A stretch of DNA of 64,000 nt from Stenotrophomonas nitritireducens (GTDB lineage: Bacteria > Pseudomonadota > Gammaproteobacteria > Xanthomonadales > Xanthomonadaceae), in contig NZ_CP016756.1 of assembly GCF_001700965.1 (NCBI RefSeq), positions 186,001 to 250,000 on the forward strand. Direction: 5' to 3'. A program made the position numbers and the translations under genes. A model generated the notes under the pieces. That model was not told where the DNA came from, searched no databases, and was given only the letters and a program-made list of their open reading frames with translations. Positions 24,606 to 36,265 of the stretch are shown here, piece by piece (the first letter of the stretch is position 1; each line of letters opens with the position of its first letter).

Positions 24606-25427
24606 TCAGAACATCTCGCGCTGCAGGCTCAAGGTGCTCAGCACCTTGCTTGAGATCTCCTCGATCGAGGTATGCGTGGTGCTCAGCGTTGGAATGCGCT
24701 CCATGCGGAACATGGTTTCAGCCGCAGTGACTTCACGCTTGCAGGTCTCGAAGCTGGCGTAGCGCGAATTCGGGCGGCGCTCCTGGCGGATCTGCTGCAG
24801 GCGTTCCGGGTCGATGGTCAGGCCGAACAACTTGTTGCGATACGGGCGCAGACGCGCCGGCAGGCGGTCCTGTTCCAGATCCTCCTCGGTCAACGGGTAG
24901 TTGGCCGCGCGGATGCCGTAATGCAGCGCCAGATAAATGCAGGTCGGGGTCTTGCCGGCGCGCGACACTGCCACCAGCACCACATCGGCCTCGTCGTAGT
25001 TCACGGCGATGCCGTCGTCGTGGCTCAGCGCGAAATTCATCGCATTGATGCGCCGGTGATAGGTATCGAAGTCGACCATGCCGTGCGCCTGGCCCACCTT
25101 GGAGTGCCGGGCGGAGCTGAGTTCCTGCTCCAATGGCCCGATGAATGGGGCAAAGACATCCAGCACCAGCGCCCCGCTCTCCTCCAGGATCAGCCCCAGG
25201 CTGGAATCCACGCAGGAGCTGACCACGATGGGGCGCACCTGATAGCGCTCGCCAGCAGCCCGGATGCGCGCCGCCGCCTCGTGCGCCTTGTCCCTATCGT
25301 CCACGAACGACATGCGATCGGTAACGAAACTGAAGCCATTGAACTGGGTCAACAAGCTGTGGCCCACGGTCTCGGCGGTAATGCCGGTGCCATCGGAAAC
25401 ATAGAAAACCGGCCGGATTGCCGTCAT
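24606..25427 (-). CDS. ppsR: PEP synthetase regulatory protein (bifunctional kinase/pyrophosphorylase)
   Basis: The 273-residue DUF299 protein regulates PEP synthase by ADP-dependent phosphorylation and phosphate-dependent dephosphorylation of a threonine near its catalytic histidine. Seen features are the N-terminal [19 protein letters not shown], the P-loop-like [16 protein letters not shown] and the C-terminal [17 protein letters not shown]. The ATG at 25427 has AAGGGAG 5 nt upstream, so the longer frame to 25505 is rejected. It is divergent from ppsA, its target, across about 200 bp. Confidence 0.96.
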   Translation of the reverse strand: MTAIRPVFYVSDGTGITAETVGHSLLTQFNGFSFVTDRMSFVDDRDKAHEAAARIRAAGERYQVRPIVVSSCVDSSLGLILEESGALVLDVFAPFIGPLEQELSSARHSKVGQAHGMVDFDTYHRRINAMNFALSHDDGIAVNYDEADVVLVAVSRAGKTPTCIYLALHYGIRAANYPLTEEDLEQDRLPARLRPYRNKLFGLTIDPERLQQIRQERRPNSRYASFETCKREVTAAETMFRMERIPTLSTTHTSIEEISSKVLSTLSLQREMF

Positions 25428-25624
25428 GAGAACTCCCTTCGGAATGTGATCCTGACCACGGGTCAAGCGTGATGGCCTAGCCTGTCCCGGAAAAGACAAG
25501 CACAAGACAAAGTATTGTCACAAGCTTGTGCGGCTTCGGTGTGCACTGCATCATATTGGCTTCTTCCTACGGACGTGGCCATCCCAAGCCCGCCACGGGC
25601 GATGGCCTCAACGGAGCATCGCGC

Positions 25625-28000
<2,376 letters not shown>

Positions 28001-28020
28001 TCCAGCTGTTGATGCATGAA

Positions 28021-28050
28021 AACAAAACCCCGCCAAGGCGGGGTTTTGTT
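28021..28050 (+). terminator. rho-independent terminator of ppsA
   Basis: A 14-bp perfect stem (AACAAAACCCCGCC and its complement, AA between them) ends in TTTTGTTTGT, 20 bp after the ppsA stop. Confidence 0.95.
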
Positions 28051-28084
28051 TGTCTGTGGCCCTGAAGCGATGTTGCCTGCCTTT

Positions 28085-28428
28085 GTGGGAGCGGCGTCAG
28101 CCGCGAAGCTGGCGGAGCCGAAAGGCCCCAAAAGCCAACCCCTCCCCGACCCTCCCCTTGGCTGCGCCAAAGGGAGGGGGCTGAGCTGTAGGAGCGGCGT
28201 AAGCCGCGAAGCCGACACTGCCGGAAGGGCCCTAAAAGCCAACCCCTCCCCAACCCTCCCCTTGGCTGCGCCAAAGGGAGGGGGCTGAGTTGTAGGAGCG
28301 GCGTAAGCCGCGAAGTCACAGCTCAGTCAGGTCGCGGGCATAGCGGGGATTTCAGCAATATCTGCTTCGCGGCTGACGCCGCTCCTACAAACAAGCGGCG
28401 CTCCTACAAACAAGCGCCACTCCCACAA
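28085..28428. repeat. tandem composite repeats (REP plus CCTCCCC elements)
   Basis: Three REP units begin at 28085, 28188 and 28292, a 103-104-bp period. The first two are each followed by a conserved AACCCCTCCCC...CCAAAGGGAGGGGG palindromic element. The block closes with an inverted REP (CTTCGCGGCTGACGCCGCTC) and two degenerate CGCTCCTACAAACAAGCG copies. No gene is present in 28051-28443. Confidence 0.85.
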
Positions 28429-28443
28429 ACAGCGGCAGGCCGC

Positions 28444-30714
28444 TCACGCCAGCTCCACTGCCGCAGCCACCACATCAGCATCACCCGGCAGCACCAGCAG
28501 CGCTGCACCGGCCAGCGGCGTGTAAGTATCCACACCGGTTACCCGGCGCAGCGGCACCTGCGCATGCCCAGCCTCGACCAGCGCGGTGATCACGCCCTCG
28601 CCCACGCCGGCGCTGTGGCGACCTTCGTCGAGCACGATGATGCGCTTGGCGCCCTTGGCCTGTGCAGCGATATAGCTGGCATTGAGCGGCACCAGCCAGC
28701 GCAGGTCCACCACCCGCACCTTCCAGCCATGCTGCTGCTCGATGGTCTTGGCCGCGCGCAGCGCCATCGGCACGCCATTGCCGTAACTGATGATCAGCAG
28801 GTCGTCATTGCCCTCGCCGTAGACCCGGCCTTCGCCCAGTACCAGCGCCTGATCCGGCGCCGGATACGGGAACAGCCACTGGCCATCACCGGGCGCGTAG
28901 AGATCCTTGGTCATGTACAGAGCGATCGGCTCAAGGAACACGCTGACCCGTCCATCCACCTTGGCCAAAGCGGCAAGCGTGCGCAGCATCGCCGCAGCGT
29001 CATCGCCACGCGACGGGCAGCCGACCACCAGCCCGGGAATATCGCGGATGGCGGTGATCGAGTTGTCATTGTGGAAGTGCCCGCCAAAGCCCTTCTGGTA
29101 TCCCAGCCCGGCGATGCGGATCAGCATCGGGTTGCGGTACTGGTCGTTGGAGAAGAACTGCAGCGAGCAGGCTTCGCCGCGCACTTGGTCAATGGCGTTG
29201 TGCAGGTAAGCCAGGTACTGGATTTCGGGCAACGGCAACATGCCCATGTTGGCGAAGCCCTGGGCCATGCCCAGGATCATGGTTTCATCGAGCAGGGTAT
29301 TGAACACCCGGCGCGGACCGAAGGCCTTCTGCAGGCCCTTGGTCACCGTGTACACGCCGCCCTTCTGCGCCACGTCCTCGCCGAACAACAAGGTCTCCGG
29401 GTACTTGGCGAACAGATCATGCAATGCCTGGTTGATCTGCACCGCCAGATGCCTGGCCGGCTGATTCTCGGGCAGGCCAGCCTCGCTGCCGAATACCTGC
29501 AGACGGCGCTCGGCGTAATCCGCACGGGTCGCCTCGGCCTGCACCTTGTCCGGCGTATACGGCGCCAGCGGTGCGATGACATCCTGCAATTCAGTCAATC
29601 GCGGGCGCCGGTCTGCATCCTCGGCGGCGGCGAAGCAGCGCTGGCGGGTGTGCTCGTACAAGGCCAGCACCTCGGCGGTGTCCATCAGGCCCGACTCGAT
29701 CGCGATCTGCGCCGAGCGCAGCAGCGGATCACCCGCTTCAACCGCGCACAGCTCCTCCAGTGCCCGCCACTCGATCTCGAAATCGGTACCGGCATGGCCC
29801 ATCAGGCGCGTGGTGCGCAGGTGCAGGAAGGTCGGTCGGCGCGTGCGGCGGCAATGCTCCACCGCCTTCTGCACGTCGGCATAGCCCGTGGCCAGATCCA
29901 GACCGTCGGCCTGGAAGTAGTCCAGCCCCGGCCGCTGCCGGAAGCTTTCACCTATCCAGCCCGCAGGCGTTTTGACCGAAATACCGATGCCATTGTCCTC
30001 GCAGACGAACAGCACCGGCGCCGGCAGCTTCTGGAAGCTGCTCCAGGCCGCGGCGTTGAAGGCGGTCTGCGCGGTGGCGTGGTTGGCCGAGGCATCGCCG
30101 AAGGAACAGATGGTGATGCTGTCATCGGGAATCGGCAGGCCCTGCCCCAACCGCTTGCCGGCCTCGATGGCCATTGCCGTGCCCAGCGCCTTGGGCAGGT
30201 GCGAGGCGATGGTCGAGGTCTGCGGCAGCACCCACAACGGCTTGCTGCCCCATACCTTATGGCGGCCGCCGCTGGCCGGATCATCCTTGCTGGCCGCGAA
30301 CGACAGCGCCGAATCCATCACCGGGTCCATGCCCGGCAACTTGCGGAAACGCTCGGCCATGAAACCGCCCGAACGGTAGTGCAGGAAGGCCGGATCGGTG
30401 TGCCGCGCAGCCCGCGCCACCATCGCGTTGCCCTCGTGGCCGGAGGAGCCAATCGTGTAGAAGACCTTGTTCTGTACGCGCAGCACGCGCGCCATCAAAT
30501 CCAGATGACGGCTGACCAGCTGTGACTCGAACAGTTCACGGAAGCCCTGCGCATCCAGTGCACTACCGGGCAGGACGGGTGCCGCCGGCTGCGGTCCCTG
30601 GTCCGGGCCCGGCGCCAGCGCGCTCACGAATTCGATGAAATTGGTGTCGCAGATCTCGGCGCGGTTCAGGCCCTTCATACGGGCCGGGATGGGATTCGGT
30701 ACACGAGCAAACAT
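28444..30714 (-). CDS. TPP-dependent 2-oxoacid dehydrogenase E1, alpha and beta fused
   Basis: The 756-residue protein joins an E1-alpha-like half and an E1-beta-like half. The alpha part has a thiamine-pyrophosphate motif (FGDASANHATAQTAFNAA) and VLFVCEDNGIGISV; the beta part, from about residue 420, has LLFGEDVAQKGGVYTVTKGL, GMLPLPEIQYLAYL and the closing RRVTGVDTYTPLAG. Best guess is a branched-chain (2-oxoisovalerate) type E1, decarboxylating the oxoacid and passing the acyl group to a lipoyl E2. No E2 or E3 gene is adjacent, so the partner must lie elsewhere. Start at 30714 (MFARVPN); an ATG at 30738 in frame is also possible. Confidence 0.88.
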   Translation of the reverse strand: MFARVPNPIPARMKGLNRAEICDTNFIEFVSALAPGPDQGPQPAAPVLPGSALDAQGFRELFESQLVSRHLDLMARVLRVQNKVFYTIGSSGHEGNAMVARAARHTDPAFLHYRSGGFMAERFRKLPGMDPVMDSALSFAASKDDPASGGRHKVWGSKPLWVLPQTSTIASHLPKALGTAMAIEAGKRLGQGLPIPDDSITICSFGDASANHATAQTAFNAAAWSSFQKLPAPVLFVCEDNGIGISVKTPAGWIGESFRQRPGLDYFQADGLDLATGYADVQKAVEHCRRTRRPTFLHLRTTRLMGHAGTDFEIEWRALEELCAVEAGDPLLRSAQIAIESGLMDTAEVLALYEHTRQRCFAAAEDADRRPRLTELQDVIAPLAPYTPDKVQAEATRADYAERRLQVFGSEAGLPENQPARHLAVQINQALHDLFAKYPETLLFGEDVAQKGGVYTVTKGLQKAFGPRRVFNTLLDETMILGMAQGFANMGMLPLPEIQYLAYLHNAIDQVRGEACSLQFFSNDQYRNPMLIRIAGLGYQKGFGGHFHNDNSITAIRDIPGLVVGCPSRGDDAAAMLRTLAALAKVDGRVSVFLEPIALYMTKDLYAPGDGQWLFPYPAPDQALVLGEGRVYGEGNDDLLIISYGNGVPMALRAAKTIEQQHGWKVRVVDLRWLVPLNASYIAAQAKGAKRIIVLDEGRHSAGVGEGVITALVEAGHAQVPLRRVTGVDTYTPLAGAALLVLPGDADVVAAAVELA

Positions 30715-30773
30715 GCAGACAGGCTCCACAGCAAACAAGTGATGGGACGGAATCAGGCGTCAAGCAAGGGTGG

Positions 30774-31370
30774 TCACGCGGCGAGTATCGGCAGGAAGCC
30801 GGGCTGGGCCTGCACCGCCTGCAGCCAACGCTGAATGGCCGGATACGGTGACAGACCGATGCCGCCGTCTTCGGCGACAACCGTATAGGCAAACAAGGCG
30901 ATATCGGCCACACCGTAATCAGGGCCGGTGAACCACGGCGCGCCCTGCAGGTGACGTTCCATCACCGCCAGCGCGGCGTGGCCGCGTTCGCGCAGCCGTG
31001 GCAGCTCATCGCGGCGCGCCGAATCAGCAGGCGTCCAGATGCTGATGAAGCGGGCGACGGCAATATAGGGCTCGTGGCTGTATTGCTCGAAGAACATCCA
31101 GGACAGCGCCTGCGCCCGCTGCCAGCCATCGGCCGGCAGGAATGGTGTGCCTTCGGCAAGCCAGAACAGGATGGCATTGGATTCGGTCAGCACCCGGCCA
31201 TCGGCACGCTGCACCGCCGGCACCTTGCCGTTGGGATTGAGCGCGAGAAATTCCGGGGTGCGGGTCTGGCCCTGCGCACTGTTCACCTCGATCCAGTCGT
31301 AGCGCGTGCCCAACTGCTCCAGCAGCAACCTGACTTTATGGCAGTTGCCCGACGAGGACATGCCATACAT
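30774..31370 (-). CDS. glutathione S-transferase family protein
   Basis: The 198-residue protein has a thioredoxin-like N-domain (MYGMSSSGNCHKVRLLLEQL; NPNGKVPAV; LTESNAILFWLAEG) and an all-helical C-domain (DYGVADIALFAYTVV). Ser in SSSGNCHK is the likely glutathione-contacting residue. Soluble; substrate unknown. The ATG at 31370 is chosen because upstream residues in the open frame to 31439 are not GST-like; the ribosome site is weak. Confidence 0.88.
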   Translation of the reverse strand: MYGMSSSGNCHKVRLLLEQLGTRYDWIEVNSAQGQTRTPEFLALNPNGKVPAVQRADGRVLTESNAILFWLAEGTPFLPADGWQRAQALSWMFFEQYSHEPYIAVARFISIWTPADSARRDELPRLRERGHAALAVMERHLQGAPWFTGPDYGVADIALFAYTVVAEDGGIGLSPYPAIQRWLQAVQAQPGFLPILAA

Positions 31371-31571
31371 CCGCAACCCGTTACCCGTGACACTCACCGA
31401 TACGCTCCCCGCTGCCGACTGGCAGGCGACAGCGTCCATCTGAACGGATCACGGGGGCTTCGGTAAAGCTGCGACCGCAGCAAAACCCTGCCGTCAGCGG
31501 CGCGCGTTCCACGCCTGTCGCGATTGCCCCCAGACATCCACGGCGATATCGGCCGGCGCCGGCAACCGCGC

Positions 31572-32030
31572 CTAGCGCAGCAGGCTCGAACCCAGCTTGC
31601 GCGCCACCGCCACCGAGTTGGTATTGGCCGGCTCGATGGTGTGGATCACCTCCTGCCAACCCAGCGTATCGAAGGCCCAGTCAATGCTCGCCCGCGCCGC
31701 CTCAGGCGCATAGCCGCGGCCCCAGAATTCGGACGCGATACTCCAGCCAACTTCGGTGCCCGGCCAACCATGCGGCTGCCAGGGCCCGACCCGGCCAATC
31801 CAGCGGCCGCTGCTTTTTTCGATCACCGAGAACATCGAATAACCGAGCAGCTGCCAACTACCGGTCAGCGCCGCCAGGCTGCGCCACGCCACCGATGGCA
31901 CCTGCACCCCACCCAGATGCTGCATGGTCAACGGATCGGCACAGAACGCGGCGAAGGCGTCGAAGTCCTCGGCAGCCGGCGGCCGCAGCAGCAGGCGTTC
32001 GGTTTCCAGTTGAAGATCAAAAATGCTCAT
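31572..32030 (-). CDS. GNAT acetyltransferase (RimJ/RimL-like)
   Basis: The 152-residue protein shows the RimJ/RimL pattern: LQLETERLLLRPPAAEDFDAF, GRVGPWQPHGWPGTEVGWSI, the acetyl-CoA-binding loop in FWGRGYAPEAARASIDWAFD (R/Q-x-x-G-x-G/A variant), and EPANTNSVAVARKLG. It probably acetylates an amine or a protein N-terminus; substrate not readable. TTGGAG lies 5 nt before the ATG at 32030. A GTG two codons upstream is less likely. Confidence 0.9.
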   Translation of the reverse strand: MSIFDLQLETERLLLRPPAAEDFDAFAAFCADPLTMQHLGGVQVPSVAWRSLAALTGSWQLLGYSMFSVIEKSSGRWIGRVGPWQPHGWPGTEVGWSIASEFWGRGYAPEAARASIDWAFDTLGWQEVIHTIEPANTNSVAVARKLGSSLLR

Positions 32031-32157
32031 CGGCACTCCAATGAAACAGGATCACGAAGACGCCGAGCTTGCGCTGAGCCGCCGAAAGGGTCAAACCCGC
32101 GACCGGCCGTAACCCGGGCGAGCGTTGCGCCTAACTGGGCCAACCTGCTGGCCCTTG

Positions 32158-32263
32158 TTTGTGGGAGCGGCATAAGCCGCGAAGCTGATATTGCCTGCTC
32201 CGTACCGAGTCACCTGCCGCGCTTGATGGGATGTGTGCTTCGCGGCTTACGCCGCTCCTACAA
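32158..32263. repeat. REP pair
   Basis: GAGCGGCATAAGCCGCGAAG at about 32164 and the inverted CTTCGCGGCTTACGCCGCTC ending at about 32258 flank about 55 bp; same family as at 16171-16269. Confidence 0.85.
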
Positions 32264-32284
32264 ACAACAAATCCGCCGCCAGCC

Positions 32285-32430
32285 TTGTAGCCCGGGTAAG
32301 CGCAGCGCACCCGGGAGTTTGGCCGATCAAGGCACCTCCCAACCGGGGAGCAAGAAACGCCCGCGCGTTGCGTCTTTGACCCGCAGTCCCAAGTACAAAC
32401 CCCGGGTGCGCTGCGCTTGCCCGGGCTACC
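32285..32430. repeat. inverted pair of CCCGGGT-type repeats
   Basis: TAGCCCGGGTAAGCGCAGCG (32288 on) and its inverted counterpart GCTGCGCTTGCCCGGGCTAC (ending near 32429) lie about 100 bp apart. This is a third repeat class, also capable of forming a long stem. Confidence 0.8.
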
Positions 32431-32449
32431 TGGTAACCACACAACGCAA

Positions 32450-32471
32450 AAGGCCGGCTTGCGCCGGCCTT
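32450..32471 (-). terminator. terminator of glycine-zipper gene
   Basis: On the minus strand AAGGCCGGC-GCAA-GCCGGCCTT is followed by TTGCG, 26 nt after the stop at 32497. The T-run is short. Confidence 0.7.
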
Positions 32472-32496
32472 CGTTGCGATCAATCAGCCGCGTGGC

Positions 32497-33330
32497 TTAC
32501 TGGCGGTTGTCCGCCGGGGCCATTGCTGCGGTCTGGGTCACCAGTTGGCCATTGATCACCGGCAGGCGATCGCTGGCCGGCTTGTCCTGCATGCGCACGG
32601 TCTTTTCAGCACCGTCGTACCGGTAGGTCACGTCGTAACCGATGGTCTGGTTGGCGTTGCCCAGCGATACGCGCTCACCCGGGCGGCTGTCCATGCGCAT
32701 CGTGCCGGTGCTGCCATCGGGCTTGCGATAGGTGACGTTGTAGCCGGTAATGCGGCTGGACTCGGCCGTGCGCTGCTCGGTGTGGCACTGGCGCTCGGTG
32801 CGGTTGACCACACGGCCACCGACATGACGCTTGTCGACCTGGTTGCCGATCACACCGCCGGCCACGGCACCAGCGGCGGTTGCCGCCTTCTTGCCATTGC
32901 CGCCGCCGACCTGGTTGCCGAGCAGGCCACCGATCAGGGCACCGGCAACGGTGCCGCCAACATTGCCATCACGCTCGGGCAGACGTTCCTGCACCACCAC
33001 GTCCTCACAGACTTCATGCGGAGTGCTGGTGGTGGAGCTTTCGCGGATCGGGTCGCTACCGGTTACGGTGCCGTAGAGGCGCTCCTTCTGCGTTACCGGC
33101 GCGACCTTGAGTACGTCGGCATACTGCAACTGCGGCTCGCCAGGGTTGTCCACCTTGCCGGTGAGCGCGGCGTCGTCCACCTGCGGACTGGTATCCAGCA
33201 TGGGGCGTGCGCTCCCGGCCAGCGGCGCAGAGCTGCCGTCGCCGCGGCCCTGCATGAAGGCTGCGGTGGCAATGCCACCTACCAGCAACGCGCCGGCGGC
33301 AACCAAAACGGTCGTGGTTGTGCTCTTCAT
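32497..33330 (-). CDS. glycine-zipper 2TM domain envelope protein
   Basis: The 277-residue protein has an N-terminal hydrophobic anchor or signal (TTVLVAAGALLVGGIATAAF), a polar region, then a double glycine zipper (GGTVAGALIGGLLGNQVGGG ... AGAVAGGVIGNQVDK) as in SlyB/Rick_17kDa-type proteins, and a C-terminal domain rich in YDVTYRYDG-type beta motifs. Probably envelope-associated; role unknown. GGAG lies 7 nt before the ATG at 33330; the open frame to 33435 is not used. Confidence 0.85.
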   Translation of the reverse strand: MKSTTTTVLVAAGALLVGGIATAAFMQGRGDGSSAPLAGSARPMLDTSPQVDDAALTGKVDNPGEPQLQYADVLKVAPVTQKERLYGTVTGSDPIRESSTTSTPHEVCEDVVVQERLPERDGNVGGTVAGALIGGLLGNQVGGGNGKKAATAAGAVAGGVIGNQVDKRHVGGRVVNRTERQCHTEQRTAESSRITGYNVTYRKPDGSTGTMRMDSRPGERVSLGNANQTIGYDVTYRYDGAEKTVRMQDKPASDRLPVINGQLVTQTAAMAPADNRQ

Positions 33331-33507
33331 GATCTGTCTCCGTGCGGCTGGCCGCGTTTGTCTTGGGTGAATTCCAGCACGAGTTAGCTGAACAGAGGCC
33401 AGTATTTCTGTCGGCGGCCTATCGAAATCATTCAACTCGTCGCAATATTCGGCCTGCTGGTCCTGATGTTACCGGGCCGGCTGGTTCCCTCTCCATCTGG
33501 ATATGCC

Positions 33508-33729
33508 ATGTCGAGCATGATGTTGTCGCCGTTTCTGGAATGGGCCCGCAAGCTGCGCTACCCCACTCTGTTCAAGCTGACCGGTGCGCTGTTCGTCATC
33601 AGCATGCTGCTGCCCGACCCGATTCCGTTTGTCGATGAGATCCTGTTTGGCCTCAGCACCTTGCTGCTTGCCAACTGGAAGCGGCGCAAGGACCCGGCCG
33701 AGCCGCCGATCCTGCCGGGCAAGCGCTGA
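33508..33729 (+). CDS. small membrane protein (DUF6116-like)
   Basis: The 73-residue protein has hydrophobic segments near 17-32 and 38-53 (LTGALFVISMLLPDPIPFVDEILFGLSTLLLANWKRRKD). I recall similar short proteins labelled DUF6116 in Xanthomonadaceae. Several in-frame starts are possible (33508, 33517, 33520). It ends 3 bp before the TatD gene and is probably cotranscribed with it. Confidence 0.75.
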   Translation: MSSMMLSPFLEWARKLRYPTLFKLTGALFVISMLLPDPIPFVDEILFGLSTLLLANWKRRKDPAEPPILPGKR

Positions 33730-33732
33730 GCC

Positions 33733-34497
33733 GTGCTGCTGGTCGACAGCCATTGCCACCTGGATGCCGCGGAGTTCGACAGTGATCGCGAGGCGGTGAT
33801 CAGCCGCGCAGGCGCTGCAGGCGTTGGCATGCAGATCGTACCGGCGGTGACCGCGGCCAGCTGGCCCAAATTGCGCGACGTCTGCAAGACGGCGCCAGGC
33901 CTGCATGCGGCGTACGGGCTGCACCCGATGTTCCTGCTCGAACATCACCCCGAGCACCTGCAACAACTGCGCGACTGGGTGGAGCGCGAGGCGCCCTGCG
34001 CCATCGGCGAATGCGGGCTGGACTTCTTCGTCGACAATCTCGACCCCGCCGAACAGCGCCTGTATTTCCAGGGCCAGCTTGAACTGGCCCGCGACCTGCA
34101 ACTGCCTTTGATCGTGCATGCCCGGCGCGCGCTGGACGAGGTCATCCAACGGATCCGCCGGGTTGGCAAGCTCAGTGGCGTGGTGCACAGCTTCTCCGGC
34201 AGCCCCGAGCAGGCCCGGCAACTGTGGGACCTGGGCTTCATGATCGGGCTGGGTGGCCCCATCACCTACCCGCGTGCCAACCGGCTGCGCGGCCTGGTGA
34301 GCAAGATGCCGCTGGAGTTTCTGCTGTTGGAAACCGATGCCCCGGACCAGCCCGATGCCGGCATCCGTGGCCAGCGCAACGAGCCGGCGCGACTGCGACA
34401 GATTCTTGAAACCGTCGCCGAGCTGCGCAAACAACCTGCCGCCGATATAGCGGCGCAGACCACGACCAATGCGAAGCGGCTCTTCAAGCTCCAGTAG
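33733..34497 (+). CDS. TatD family metal-dependent hydrolase
   Basis: The 254-residue TIM-barrel hydrolase starts with GTG at 33733. Metal ligands are in place: H7 and H9 (VDSHCHLD), E in GECGLDFF, H in LIVHARRALDE, H in VVHSFSGS and D in LETDAPDQP. TatD proteins are Mg-dependent 3'-5' DNA exonucleases or deoxyribonucleases involved in repair. It is 3 bp downstream of the small membrane protein gene. Confidence 0.93.
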   Translation: MLLVDSHCHLDAAEFDSDREAVISRAGAAGVGMQIVPAVTAASWPKLRDVCKTAPGLHAAYGLHPMFLLEHHPEHLQQLRDWVEREAPCAIGECGLDFFVDNLDPAEQRLYFQGQLELARDLQLPLIVHARRALDEVIQRIRRVGKLSGVVHSFSGSPEQARQLWDLGFMIGLGGPITYPRANRLRGLVSKMPLEFLLLETDAPDQPDAGIRGQRNEPARLRQILETVAELRKQPAADIAAQTTTNAKRLFKLQ

Positions 34498-34510
34498 TGC
34501 CGCCCGCCAT

Positions 34511-34875
34511 TTGTAGGAGCGGCGTCAGCCGCGAAGCTGGTAATGGCCGAGCCACCAACACGTCGATAGCAACCGCATGCCGGGATTGCACGCCCATATC
34601 TGCCCGGACCGATAACCGGCTTCGCGGCTCACGCCGCTCCTACAATCCCGCATGCTTTTATGCGCGCTTCTTCAGCAGCATCTCCAACGCCTTGCCCATC
34701 GCCACAATGCAAGGCAGCTGTTCAAGCTGCTGTAGCGCCGTTGTGGGAGCGGCGTCAGCCGCGAAGCTCGTACTGGCCGAGCCACCCACACATCCATAGC
34801 AACCGCACGCTGGGATTGCATGCTTATACCTGCCCCGGCAGATAGCCAGCTTCGCGGCTGACGCCGCTCCTACAA
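34511..34875. repeat. two REP pairs from a 230-bp tandem duplication
   Basis: Inverted REP pairs span 34511-34645 and 34741-34875. The inner sequences match (TGGCCGAGCCACC, CATAGCAACCGCA / GATAGCAACCGCA), and the offset of 230 bp is constant. The duplicated unit also contains the 3' end of tcdA. No intact gene in 34498-34887. Confidence 0.9.
34658..34705 (-). pseudogene. duplicated 3' fragment of tcdA (last 15 codons)
   Basis: The minus strand reads VAMGKALEMLLKKRA and a TAA stop, matching the C-terminus of TcdA (VAVGKALEMLLKKRA) encoded 230 bp away. Similarity ends just upstream of this stretch. It is a relic of a local duplication and has no start. Confidence 0.85.
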
Positions 34876-34887
34876 GCCCGCATGCTT

Positions 34888-35679
34888 TTATGCGCGCTTC
34901 TTCAGCAGCATCTCCAACGCCTTGCCCACCGCCACGAACGCGAATGCGCCGGTGATGTGCGTAGCGGCGCCCAGCCCGCCGCCGCAGTCCAGCTTCAATG
35001 CCTCGTCCGGACCCAGGTTTGGCCGCAGGCCGCAGACGCTGCCATCGGCCTGCGGGTACTTCACGTTTTCCAGCGAATAGATCGCCGGCACGCCGAAGTA
35101 ACGCTGCGCGTTCTTCGGGAAATTGAAATCACTGCGCAGCTTCTTGCGGATCAACGCCATCATCGCGTCGTGCTCGGTACGCGACACATCACGCACCCGC
35201 ACCAGGGTCGGGTCGGTGCGCCCGCCAGCAGCGCCTACGGTGATCAGCGGCAGCTTGCGGCGGCGGCACCAGGCGATGGTTTCCACCTTCACCCGGAAGC
35301 TGTCGCAGGCGTCGATCACCAGGTCGAAACCGCGGTCCAGCAACTCGGCCATGTTGGCGGTGGTCAGGAAGGATTCCACCGCCTCGACCTGCACATCCGG
35401 GTTGATCGCCCGGCAACGCTCGGCCATGGCCAGCGCCTTGTTTCGCCCGTACTGCCCGGCCATCGCCGGCAGCTGGCGGTTGGTATTGGAAACACAGATG
35501 TCATCGGCGTCGATAAGGCAGAGCTGGCCGACGGCCGAACGCACCAATGCCTCCACCACCCACGAGCCAACCCCGCCCATGCCGACCACGGCGACCTTGC
35601 AACCGCTCAGGTGGGCGATGCTACCTGCCCCGTAAAGCCGGTCGATGCCGGCAAAGCGCTCACGCAATTCTTCTTTCAT
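34888..35679 (-). CDS. tcdA: tRNA threonylcarbamoyladenosine dehydratase (TcdA/CsdL)
   Basis: The 263-residue E1/MoeB-like enzyme converts t6A37 to cyclic ct6A in ANN-decoding tRNAs using ATP. Seen are RFAGIDRLYG at the start, the nucleotide loop VVGMGGVGSWVVEAL, DADDICVSNTNRQ, DACDSFRVK and the C-terminal GGLGAATHITGAFAFVAVGKALE. It runs convergent to tatD across the REP region; the last 48 bp are duplicated at 34658-34705. Confidence 0.95.
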   Translation of the reverse strand: MKEELRERFAGIDRLYGAGSIAHLSGCKVAVVGMGGVGSWVVEALVRSAVGQLCLIDADDICVSNTNRQLPAMAGQYGRNKALAMAERCRAINPDVQVEAVESFLTTANMAELLDRGFDLVIDACDSFRVKVETIAWCRRRKLPLITVGAAGGRTDPTLVRVRDVSRTEHDAMMALIRKKLRSDFNFPKNAQRYFGVPAIYSLENVKYPQADGSVCGLRPNLGPDEALKLDCGGGLGAATHITGAFAFVAVGKALEMLLKKRA

Positions 35680-35827
35680 CGGCGCATTTTACGCCCTGGC
35701 CCCGCTTCGCCGCGAGCCGGCGACCTCCGTGCTGGCCGGTTGTCCGGCACCATGACGCGGTCATCGCCTGCGCCCCTGCATAATGGCGCCAGTCGCATCC
35801 CCAGCCCTGCAGCCCGGAGCCAACGCA

Positions 35828-36265
35828 ATGTCCGATCCCGCACCCGTTCGCAAACCCTCTACCGCCTCGCGCTATCTGTTTGTCCTGATCGCCGGCCTGC
35901 TGATCGGCGTGATTGCCACGGTGATGGGAATGCGCGCCATCCAGGCCCGCCAGGACCATTTCCCCGGCAGCCTGATGACGGTGATGGCCAAGCAGGCGCA
36001 ACTGCTCGCCGACAGCCAGAAGCAGAACCGCTGCAGCGTCGCCGACACCACGCCGCGACTGCAGACCCTGCGCGCCCTGGCAAACGATCTGGAAACCGCC
36101 TTTCCCGGGTTGCGCGATGACCAGCGCTTCCAGCAGCACGCCAGTCGCTTCCGCGCGACCTTGAACGACGCACTGGCCAAGCCGCCGGCAGATTGCGCCA
36201 CCCTGGCTGCTGCGGTGCAAAAAATAGGCAGCGACTGCAAGTCGTGCCATCAGGATTTCAAGTAA
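35828..36265 (+). CDS. membrane-anchored c-type cytochrome
   Basis: The 145-residue protein has one N-terminal transmembrane segment (about 17-36, LFVLIAGLLIGVIATVMG), a helical domain (MTVMAKQAQLLADSQKQ ... LRALANDLETAFP) and a C-terminal heme site C137-K-S-C140-H141. A heme motif at the extreme C-terminus of a helical bundle suggests class II cytochrome c (c'-like). Electron partner unknown. GGAG lies 8 nt before the ATG at 35828. It is divergent from tcdA. Confidence 0.85.
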   Translation: MSDPAPVRKPSTASRYLFVLIAGLLIGVIATVMGMRAIQARQDHFPGSLMTVMAKQAQLLADSQKQNRCSVADTTPRLQTLRALANDLETAFPGLRDDQRFQQHASRFRATLNDALAKPPADCATLAAAVQKIGSDCKSCHQDFK

